This document shows, piece after piece, positions 19,108 to 26,412 of a stretch of 64,000 nt of DNA. This stretch comes from Saccharibacillus qingshengii. Its GTDB lineage: Bacteria; Bacillota; Bacilli; Paenibacillales; Paenibacillaceae. The notes under the pieces were generated by a model. The model saw only the letters and a program-made list of their open reading frames with translations, had not been told where the DNA came from and searched no databases. Made by a program: the position numbers and the translations under genes. Every line of letters starts with the position of its first letter. The stretch's first letter is position 1. The stretch spans positions 62,001 to 126,000 of the forward strand of contig NZ_JAAZWC010000001.1 of assembly GCF_013185195.1 (NCBI RefSeq), read 5' to 3'.

Positions 19108-19593
19108 ATGGGATTCGGATTGGTGCTTGCGGCGTTCGCGGGAGCGATGGTCGCGCTGCAAACGATATTCAACAACCGCACGGATGTACATATGGGTTCG
19201 TGGGCAACCACGACCTGGGTACTCGGTATGGGCTTTATCGCCTCGCTGGCGTGCAGTCTGATCTTCGAAGGCGGAAGAACGTTCGATCTGCACAATATGA
19301 AACTTTGGTACGCATTCAGCGGCCTGATCGGCGTGGGCGTCGTGATCTGTCTGGTATTGGGTGTCAAAATACTGGGGCCGACGTTCTCGGTTTCGGTGAC
19401 GTTGACTTCGCAGCTGGGTTTTGCACTGCTGTTTGACTCGATGGGCTGGCTGGGGCTTGAGAAGGTGTCTTTTGACTGGAAACAGCTGGCGGGTGTCGTT
19501 ATTATTGTAGCGGGGATCTATGTATTCAAGTTTGGCGGGAAAAAGAAAACGGAGCCGCCGGAGCTTCAGGCTTCGGCATTCAAGGCACTCTAG
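19108..19593 (+). CDS. YdcZ-family (DMT) membrane transporter, second copy
   Basis: A 161-residue membrane protein of the same half-size DMT type as the gene at 17881 but clearly diverged (FAGAMVALQTIFNNRTDVHMG). The start at 19108 follows GGGGAGGG; the track-length extension into the previous gene is rejected. Its polar tail (GGKKKTEPPEL) should be cytoplasmic. Probable partner of the first YdcZ copy. Confidence 0.88.
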   Translation: MGFGLVLAAFAGAMVALQTIFNNRTDVHMGSWATTTWVLGMGFIASLACSLIFEGGRTFDLHNMKLWYAFSGLIGVGVVICLVLGVKILGPTFSVSVTLTSQLGFALLFDSMGWLGLEKVSFDWKQLAGVVIIVAGIYVFKFGGKKKTEPPELQASAFKAL

Positions 19594-19604
19594 GAGGAAC
19601 CCTG

Positions 19605-20039
19605 ATGGACAACCCTACGGATAAACAGCCGCTCGTGATCGATAAGGTCGCCTAGATTCTGTTCCAAGACGGCAAAGTACTGAGCGCACGTTCCAAAGGC
19701 AAAGAAATCTATTACTTCCCGGGCGGGAAGCGCGAGAGCGGCGAGAGCGACGTCGAGACGCTGGTACGGGAAATCGAAGAAGAACTTACGGTGCGGATCC
19801 GACCGGAAACCGCCAAACGGTTCGGCGTGTTCGAAGCGCCGGCAGACGGTAAAGGCGGAGAGGTGCGGGTGCGAATGATCGGCTATACGGCCGACTACGA
19901 CGGGGAACTTGCCCCGGCTGCGGAAATCGAAGAATTGGCTTGGCTGGACAACAGCGACCGCGGCCGGGTTTCGGCGGCAAGCCTGCTGGTTTTTGACAAG
20001 CTGTACGGAACAAATACTGCGGAAGAATCACGGGAGTAA
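19605..20039 (+). pseudogene. NUDIX hydrolase gene with in-frame TAG at codon 17
   Basis: ATG at 19605 follows AGGAGGA, and the frame reads MDNPTDKQPLVIDKVA, then TAG (19653-19655), then ILFQDGKVLSARSKGKEIYY and on to a stop at 20037. The region after the stop is a complete NUDIX fold with the box GGKRESGESDVETLVREIEE. Relatives have tryptophan (VAWILF) at the stop position, so one G-to-A change (TGG to TAG) explains it. No good start codon lies just downstream. Either a recent pseudogene, a sequencing error, or low-level readthrough. Confidence 0.85.
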
Positions 20040-20078
20040 CCTAAAAATAAAGCCGGAGAAGCCGAAAGGGGCCAGCAC

Positions 20079-21812
20079 GTGGAGATTAGACAGATACGCA
20101 GAGAAGACAACGCAGCGATCGAAACGGTGATCCGGGAGTCTCTCATCGAGTTTGGCGGCAATCGCGAAGGACTCGCCTGGGCGGACCCCGGCCTGAGCGA
20201 TTTGTATCGGGAGTACAACGCGGGCGGTACCCAGGAGTCGTCTGCGAACCGGGCATACTGGGTAGTCCTGAGCGAAGGAAGAGTCATCGGCGGCTGCGGT
20301 ATTGCGCCTTATGCCGGATCGGGCGAAGTGTGCGAGCTCCAGAAAATGTATCTGTACCCCGAAGCTCGGGGAACGGGCATCGCGCGGCAGCTGCTGCGCA
20401 CGGCGCTGGATTTCGCAAGCCGGCATTACGGACAATGTTACCTGGAGACGCTGAGCAATATGGAAGCGGCGAACCGCTTTTATCGCAAGCACGGGTTCCG
20501 CAGCTTGGCTGCTCCTCTGGAAGGTTCGGAACATTTCGCGTGCGATGCCTGGTATACCCTGGATCTGGTTCGTCCGGACCCGGATACGAATCCGGCTTCG
20601 CCCGTGCGCCGCTCGTGGAGAGCCCAGAAGCTCGATGCCATGGGTTCGTCCGTATTTTCGGAGGCGGCACGGTGGAGAGAACAAGCCGAACAGGCGGGGC
20701 AAACCGTGATCAATCTCGGGATCGGGGCACCGGACGAAGCGCCTTCGTCGGAAATTCGGCAGACGCTTAGTCTGGCCGTACTGCGCGAGAGCGCTTATAC
20801 CTATCCGGGAACGAGAGGGACGTCCGATTTTCGGCGGCAGTGCGCAGCATGGATGAAGCACCGCTTCGGCGCCGAGCTGGATCCGGATACGGAAATTCTG
20901 CCGCTGCTCGGCTCGCAGGACGGGCTGGCGCATCTCGCGCAGGCGATCTGCAACCCAGGGGACCTGGCGATTCTGCCGGATCCCGGTTATCCGATCTATG
21001 CCGGTTCCCTGGCGGTTGCCGGCGTGGAGCCCTGGCTGATGCCGCTGCGCGAAGAGAACGGTTTTATTCCCGACCTGGACGCGATACCCGATAGAATCTG
21101 GGAGCAAGCAGTATTTATTCTGCTGAATTTTCCGGGTAATCCGGTGGCGGCTTTGGCGGATTTCGCCTTTTTTGAACGGCTGACGGAAAAAGCGAAACGG
21201 TGGAATGTGCTGATCGTTCATGATTTGGCTTACTCCGAAATGGGCTTTGACGGTTATCGGCCGCTCAGTATTTTCGAAGTGCCCGGTGCCAAAGAGACCG
21301 CTGTGGAACTGCATTCGTTTTCCAAAAGCTTCAATATGGCAGGCTGCCGGGTCGGTTACATGGCGGGCAATGCCGAAGTGGTCGAAGCGTTGGGCGAACT
21401 GAAAGGGCATATCGATTTTGGCGTATTCGAGCCGATTCAGGAAGCGGCCGTCTTCGCTCTGGAACAAGCCATGAAGGCGCCGCCCGGCGACCGGGGCGTT
21501 GCGCCTCTCTACGAGCGAAGACGCGATGTCTTCGTCGAAGCACTGGCCGCGGAAGGCTGGCAGGTGCGTTCTCCGGGCGCCACGATGTTTCTGTGGGCGC
21601 GGCTGCCCGAGCGGATGCGTTGCGCAGACTCTGTCTGGACGTCCCAAGAGTTCTCGCGGCAGCTGATGCTGCGCGAAGGCATCGGCTCTATTCCGGGTTC
21701 CGCATTCGGCGCAGAAGGCGAAGGCTACATACGCTTCTCGCTTGTTCAAGGTGAAGACGCGCTGCGCGAAGCGGCGCGGCGGATCGGACGATTTCTTCGC
21801 AGCCTGTGCTGA
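20079..21812 (+). CDS. GNAT acetyltransferase fused to class I/II aminotransferase
   Basis: A 577-residue two-domain protein from a GTG start behind GAAAGGGG. Residues 1-165 are a GNAT acetyltransferase (MYLYPEARGTGIARQLL acetyl-CoA loop, then a MEAANRFYRKHGF motif). Residues about 180-577 are a PLP aminotransferase of the LL-diaminopimelate/alanine aminotransferase type, with Lys416 in SFSKSFNMAGCRVGY and the NFPGNPVA motif. The frame is open throughout, so this is a true fusion. Both activities may act in turn on one amino acid or its keto acid; the substrate is unknown. Confidence 0.9.
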   Translation: MEIRQIRREDNAAIETVIRESLIEFGGNREGLAWADPGLSDLYREYNAGGTQESSANRAYWVVLSEGRVIGGCGIAPYAGSGEVCELQKMYLYPEARGTGIARQLLRTALDFASRHYGQCYLETLSNMEAANRFYRKHGFRSLAAPLEGSEHFACDAWYTLDLVRPDPDTNPASPVRRSWRAQKLDAMGSSVFSEAARWREQAEQAGQTVINLGIGAPDEAPSSEIRQTLSLAVLRESAYTYPGTRGTSDFRRQCAAWMKHRFGAELDPDTEILPLLGSQDGLAHLAQAICNPGDLAILPDPGYPIYAGSLAVAGVEPWLMPLREENGFIPDLDAIPDRIWEQAVFILLNFPGNPVAALADFAFFERLTEKAKRWNVLIVHDLAYSEMGFDGYRPLSIFEVPGAKETAVELHSFSKSFNMAGCRVGYMAGNAEVVEALGELKGHIDFGVFEPIQEAAVFALEQAMKAPPGDRGVAPLYERRRDVFVEALAAEGWQVRSPGATMFLWARLPERMRCADSVWTSQEFSRQLMLREGIGSIPGSAFGAEGEGYIRFSLVQGEDALREAARRIGRFLRSLC

Positions 21813-22078
21813 GCGAGGCCCGAACCCGGAAGACCGTACCGGATTCGTTTAACGTTCCGAGCTGGCGGGCGAATTGCTGTAAGCTCTTATCCGTACTTTG
21901 CAGCAGTTTACAGTCCATCCGGTTTGATTCGACCAAGCGCGAGACCCGCTGCAAAACCGGTTTCGCGTTTTTTGCTTTTGACCTATTTTTGCGCAGGCCG
22001 TTGACAAAAAGAACTCTCGCAGGCAATATAAACGCAGAGACTTAATAAACCATATTTATAAAGTGGATGGAGGTTGAC

Positions 22079-23110
22079 ATGAAACGGGCCGATACGACTT
22101 TGATGAAAGAAATCAATTTGAATACGGTGCGGCGAACATTGAAACGAATCGGAACGGTCAGCAAGCCCCAACTGTCCAAAGAAACAGGCTTGAGCGTGGT
22201 GACCGTTGCCGCCCTGGTACGCGAACTTGCGGAACGCGGAGAACTGACGGAAGAAGAAGCGGGACCGTCTACCGGCGGAAGACCGGCGACCCTGTACCGC
22301 TTCAATTACCGGCACAGCCTGGCGCTGGTCATGCATCTGTACGAACGCGAAAGCCTGGATACGGTGTTCGCTTCGGTCGTCGATCTGCGTGGGGAAGAGG
22401 TCGCGCGCGAAGACCTGCCTTTTGACGAGCTGGATTGTCCATCGTGGCTCGATTGGATCGGGCGGCTGCTGACGGTTTATCCGAACATCGGAATCGTGGG
22501 ATTGGGGATTCCCGGGCAGGCGGTCGACGGGGAAATCGAAGTCAGCAGCCATAAGCGGCTGATCGGTCTCAATCCCGCGGCGCTGATCGGAGAGCGCTTC
22601 GGCCTGCCCGTGCTTCTGGAGAACGACGTCAACGCGGCGCTGCAGGGGTATCTGGCCGATGAGACGCCGCCAAGACACAGCGAGGAACGTATCGTGCTCG
22701 GACTCTACTTTCCCGACAAGTATCCGCCGGGGCTGGCGATCTCGATAGGCGGCAGGACGATCCCGGGAAGAAAAGGCATGGCGGGCGAAGTCAAATATCT
22801 TCCGCTCGGTATCGATTGGAACAGTCCGCTTGAAGGTGACGTATTCGAAGAAACCGTCTGCCGCCTGGCGCATACCGTATGTGCGGTGCTGGCTCCGGAC
22901 CGGATCGTGCTGTACGGAGAGCGCTTGAACTCTTCGCCTTGGAGAGACGCGTGGCAGGACTTTATCCGGCATTATCCACTGCCCGCCGAGCCTGAAGTCG
23001 AAGCCTCCGGGCAGTTCGCGGAGCATTTTGCCCTAGGACTGCGCAAGCTTGCCCTGCAAGCGCTGGAACCGAAGCTTTCCTACAGCCAAACGTCCGGCGA
23101 ACCGATCTGA
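22079..23110 (+). CDS. ROK-family transcription regulator
   Basis: A 343-residue protein: an N-terminal winged helix (residues 10-65, TVSKPQLSKETGLSVVTVAA) plus a ROK domain with the DNA-distal sugar-binding motif GIPGQAVDG, LENDVNAALQGY and GMAGEVKYLPLG. The catalytic and zinc-binding cysteine cluster of ROK kinases is not evident, so it is probably a sugar-responsive repressor. Start at 22079 follows GGAGG. The MFS gene 69 bp downstream is its likely target. Confidence 0.88.
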   Translation: MKRADTTLMKEINLNTVRRTLKRIGTVSKPQLSKETGLSVVTVAALVRELAERGELTEEEAGPSTGGRPATLYRFNYRHSLALVMHLYERESLDTVFASVVDLRGEEVAREDLPFDELDCPSWLDWIGRLLTVYPNIGIVGLGIPGQAVDGEIEVSSHKRLIGLNPAALIGERFGLPVLLENDVNAALQGYLADETPPRHSEERIVLGLYFPDKYPPGLAISIGGRTIPGRKGMAGEVKYLPLGIDWNSPLEGDVFEETVCRLAHTVCAVLAPDRIVLYGERLNSSPWRDAWQDFIRHYPLPAEPEVEASGQFAEHFALGLRKLALQALEPKLSYSQTSGEPI

Positions 23111-23179
23111 CCGGCCGGTTTCCCGGATGGCAGGAATCTGCGTTATCATTTACGCGCAAAGCGCGAAAGGAAGGTTTGC

Positions 23180-24394
23180 ATGGCAACTTTGTTTCTGATC
23201 GTGATTTACCTGGCTTTTATCAGTTTGGGACTGCCGGATGCGCTGCTGGGATCGGCTTGGCCGGTGATGCGGCCGGATCTTGGGGCGCCGCTTGAAGCGG
23301 CGGGTCTGCTGGCCATGATCGTCGCGGCCGGCACGATCGTGTCGAGCCTGCTCAGCGGTAGGCTGATTGCCAAGCTTGGCACGGGGCCGCTGACCCTGCT
23401 CAGCTGTCTCATGACCGCTACCGCGCTGCTGGGCTTCTCGTTTGCCCCGTCGCTGTTCTGGTTGGCCTTGCTGGCGATTCCGCTCGGGCTTGGTGCGGGA
23501 GCGGTCGATGCGGCGTTGAATCATTATGTGGCGACGCATTATGAAGCGCATCATATGAGCTGGCTGCACTGTTTCTGGGGAGTCGGAGCGACGGCAAGTC
23601 CGCTGCTGATGTCCTACTTCATCAAGGAACACGATTCGTGGCGGGCCGGTTACACGGCCGTTGCCGTGATCCAGTTCGGACTCGTGATCGTTCTCTTGGT
23701 CACGCTGCCGCTCTGGAAAAAGGTCTCGGCGCAGCGGCTTACGCTCGCGGACGAGAAGGAAGCCGCGCAGGCGGCAGCCACAGGCGCGGATCGGTCCAAG
23801 AAAACCGAAGCGCTGCCGGCCGAACGTCCGCTGCGTCTTCCCGGCGTGAAAATGACGCTGCTCGCTTTCTTGTTCTACTGCGGCGTCGAGACGATGGTCG
23901 GCCTGTGGGGGGCGAGCTTCCTCGTCGGTTCGCGGGGGATCTCGCCCGTAACGGCAGCCGGCTGGATCTCGCTGTATTACGGGGGAATTACCGTCGGCCG
24001 CCTGATTAGCGGATTTATTACTTTGAAAGTCGGCAACCGGACGCTGATCCTCGTCGGCCAGCTCATTTCGGTGCTTGGAGCCGTCATGCTGCTGCTTCCG
24101 CTGCCCGATTTCGTCATGCTGACCGGATTCGTATTGATCGGACTGGGTTTCGCGCCGGTCTACCCGGGCTTTATCCATGAGACGCCCGCGCGGTTCGGGC
24201 GGGCCAATTCGGCCAAGTTGATCGGCTACCAAATGGCTGTAGCCTACACCGGCACGACCTTCCTGCCGCCGCTGTTCGGCGTACTGGCTTCGCAGGCGGG
24301 GATCGGTCTGTTCCCGATCGTAACGCTGGTCTTCGTGCTGATGATGCTGCTGTGTTCGGAGCAGGTGATCCGTTCTTTGAGAAAAGCGCTCTAA
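23180..24394 (+). CDS. MFS transporter (sugar or metabolite type)
   Basis: A 404-residue protein with about twelve membrane segments and a basic central loop (about 190-215). The second segment GLPDALLGSAWPVMRPDLG and the DAALNHYVATHYEAHHMSWLH-like region (negative Asp in segment 4) resemble FucP-related and YfkF/BsGlcP-like sugar transporters. It follows a ROK regulator, which fits sugar uptake. Its terminator region has been duplicated around an inserted element (24422-24703). Confidence 0.87.
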   Translation: MATLFLIVIYLAFISLGLPDALLGSAWPVMRPDLGAPLEAAGLLAMIVAAGTIVSSLLSGRLIAKLGTGPLTLLSCLMTATALLGFSFAPSLFWLALLAIPLGLGAGAVDAALNHYVATHYEAHHMSWLHCFWGVGATASPLLMSYFIKEHDSWRAGYTAVAVIQFGLVIVLLVTLPLWKKVSAQRLTLADEKEAAQAAATGADRSKKTEALPAERPLRLPGVKMTLLAFLFYCGVETMVGLWGASFLVGSRGISPVTAAGWISLYYGGITVGRLISGFITLKVGNRTLILVGQLISVLGAVMLLLPLPDFVMLTGFVLIGLGFAPVYPGFIHETPARFGRANSAKLIGYQMAVAYTGTTFLPPLFGVLASQAGIGLFPIVTLVFVLMMLLCSEQVIRSLRKAL

Positions 24395-24415
24395 AGACCG
24401 ATTCGCAGCGGTCGG

Positions 24416-24449
24416 CAGCCTGAAGACGCCCAAGGGCGTCTTCAGGCTG
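24416..24449 (+). terminator. Terminator stem-loop, left copy (extended stem)
   Basis: CAGCCTGAAGACGCCC pairs perfectly with GGGCGTCTTCAGGCTG around AA. No T-tail follows because the mobile element begins here. The right copy at 24682-24702 carries the T-run. Confidence 0.8.
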
Positions 24450-24681
24450 TCGAGAAAGTCCTATTCGTTGTAGAAGCTCGTCGGCTGCGGGAGAAATTCG
24501 TTAGCAGATGCTTACGATGTGCCTTTCTTCGAAGGGCTTTAGGTCACGTGTTGAAATCGGGGAAAAGGATTGAAATTTAGTAGAATTTCCCCGATTTCAA
24601 AGGCGAACACTATCGTTCCTCCACTGAATTTCTCCCTCCGCCTCCTCGCTTCACTCGGAAGCAGACCTTTCTCGACACGTT
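24444..24681 (-). mobile_element. Terminator-associated MITE-like element, copy 1
   Basis: Non-coding, about 238 bp. Terminal inverted repeats are TGTCGAGAAAG (24448-24458) and CTTTCTCGACA (24667-24677). Subterminal inverted repeats are GGGAGAAATTC (24489-24499) and GAATTTCTCCC (24626-24636). An inner hairpin GAAATCGGGGAAA/TTTCCCCGATTTC is present. It is inverted relative to copy 2 at 37438. It is flanked on both sides by the same terminator stem-loop, which looks like a target-site duplication. No transposase gene; any activity must be supplied from elsewhere. Confidence 0.75.
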
Positions 24682-24707
24682 GAAGACGCCCAAGGGCGTC
24701 TTTTTTG
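24682..24707 (+). terminator. Terminator stem-loop, right copy
   Basis: GAAGACGCCC, AA, GGGCGTCTT, then a T-run: the functional terminator of the upstream MFS gene, displaced 260 bp by the element. Confidence 0.8.
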
Positions 24708-24773
24708 CTTTTGTTCGTCGGTTCGGCCGTCCGGAGAAGGGAGAACTTGCTTCGCCGCATCCAAGCGTCTAAG

Positions 24774-24789
24774 ATATAAACGGTTATAT
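24774..24789. promoter_or_regulatory. Short palindrome upstream of the ArsB-type gene
   Basis: ATATAA, ACGG, TTATAT lies about 50 bp before the GTG start, in a position suitable for an operator. No regulator is adjacent. Confidence 0.35.
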
Positions 24790-24839
24790 GATTGATTTGT
24801 GGGGATTCCGAGGGATCTCACACTATTGGAGGATGACGT

Positions 24840-26135
24840 GTGTACGCTGCGCTATGGCCGACTTTGATTTTTGTTTTGACTCTGTTCCTGGTGATCCGGC
24901 GTCCGCGGGGGCTGCCGATCGGCTGGTCCGCCTGCGGAGGTGCGGCGCTCGCGCTGCTGACCGGCGTGGTGGATCTTCAGGACGTGCGCGACGTAACGGA
25001 CGTAGTGTGGAATGCGACACTCGCTTTTGTAGCGATCATCTTGATCTCGTTGGTTCTGGACCGCGTCGGACTGTTCGAATGGGCGGCGCTGCATGTCGCC
25101 CGAGCTTCGCGCGGCAGCGGAACGCGCATGTTCGTGTATCTGGTTCTGCTCGGGGCGGTCGTCGCGGCGCTGTTTGCCAATGACGGAGCCGCGCTCATTC
25201 TGACGCCGATCGTGCTCGCCATGGTGCGGGCGCTGAATCTGAACGAGAAACAGGTGTTTCCGTTTATTATCGCGGGAGGTTTTATCGCCGATACGACCTC
25301 TCTGCCGCTGCTGATCAGCAATCTGGTCAATATCGTATCGGCGGATTATTTCGGCATCGGCTTTATGCGCTACGCGCAGGTGATGCTGGTGCCGAATCTG
25401 TTCGCTTTGGGGGCGAGCCTCGGCGTACTGTACTTCTTTTTCCGCAAAAGTATTCCCCGGCGCTTCGACGATAACCAGCTTAAAGCGCCGGCGACGGCGA
25501 TCCGCGACCTCAAGCTGTTTCGTATTTCTTGGGCGGTGATCGTTCTGCTGCTGGGCGGATATTTCGCGGGCGAACTGGTCGGTATTCCGCTGTCGCTGAC
25601 TGCCGGAGTGATCGCGATCTTGTTCCTGGTTCTGGCCCGGCGCAGTCCGGCGATTTCCGTGGCGGCCGTGGTCAAGGAATCGCCGTGGTCGATCGTCTTT
25701 TTCTCCGTCGGGATGTATGTGGTCGTGTACGGTCTGCGCAACGCGGGACTGACCGATCTGCTGGCGGAAGGCATTCGGGCGTTCTCCAGCCTGGGATTGT
25801 TTGCGGCCACGATGGGCATGGGCTTCCTGAGCGCCGTTCTCTCGTCGGTCATGAACAATCTGCCGACGTTGCTGATCGGAGCGCTTGCGATCGACTCGGC
25901 GGATATGGGCGGCCGTATCCACGAAGCGCTGGTATACGCGAACGTGATCGGAGCCGATCTTGGACCGAAACTGACGCCGATCGGCTCGCTGGCGACGCTG
26001 CTGTGGCTGCATGTCCTGAATAACAAAGGCATCCGGATTACCTGGGGACAATATTTCCGGATCGGGGTTATCCTCACGATTCCAACGCTGTTCATTACGC
26101 TGCTGGGCTTGTATCTGTGGCTGCCTTGGTTATAA
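24840..26135 (+). CDS. ArsB-type arsenite/antimonite efflux permease
   Basis: A 431-residue membrane protein with eleven or twelve hydrophobic segments. GTG at 24840 follows TTGGAGGA. Diagnostic ArsB stretches are [16 protein letters not shown]-like sequence after segment 3, [31 protein letters not shown] and [19 protein letters not shown]. ArsB pumps arsenite out using proton motive force, sometimes with ArsA. No arsR, arsA or arsC is next to it, so its role in arsenic resistance is inferred from family only. Confidence 0.88.
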   Translation: MYAALWPTLIFVLTLFLVIRRPRGLPIGWSACGGAALALLTGVVDLQDVRDVTDVVWNATLAFVAIILISLVLDRVGLFEWAALHVARASRGSGTRMFVYLVLLGAVVAALFANDGAALILTPIVLAMVRALNLNEKQVFPFIIAGGFIADTTSLPLLISNLVNIVSADYFGIGFMRYAQVMLVPNLFALGASLGVLYFFFRKSIPRRFDDNQLKAPATAIRDLKLFRISWAVIVLLLGGYFAGELVGIPLSLTAGVIAILFLVLARRSPAISVAAVVKESPWSIVFFSVGMYVVVYGLRNAGLTDLLAEGIRAFSSLGLFAATMGMGFLSAVLSSVMNNLPTLLIGALAIDSADMGGRIHEALVYANVIGADLGPKLTPIGSLATLLWLHVLNNKGIRITWGQYFRIGVILTIPTLFITLLGLYLWLPWL

Positions 26136-26162
26136 AAAGAAAAGCCGCTTCCGCGGCGGCGC

Positions 26163-26194
26163 AAGCTCCGAATCCTGGCGATTCGGAGCTTTTT
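26163..26194 (+). terminator. Terminator of the ArsB-type gene
   Basis: AAGCTCCGAATC pairs with GATTCGGAGCTT, followed by a short T-run. Confidence 0.8.
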
Positions 26195-26289
26195 GTCGCA
26201 GGATGAACCCGTTCGAACCGGACTCCGGCACCCGCGGCGCTTCGAATCGATCCGGCGTATAGGTAAACCGAAAACGATTCACAAAGCAA

Positions 26290-26318
26290 TTGCCGAACTT
26301 TTACGAAAACGTTATAGT
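26290..26318 (+). promoter_or_regulatory. Promoter of the GH2 gene
   Basis: TTGCCG (26290-26295), 17 bp, TATAGT (26313-26318), with about 95 bp of leader before the ATG. Confidence 0.6.
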
Positions 26319-26412
26319 AAAACGGGGAGACCGGAACGGGGCGCTTCTGCCCGGGCTCAAGCAGAGGTCCGGATCTTAACGAAACCGTATACATCTATAG
26401 GAGTGATGAACC

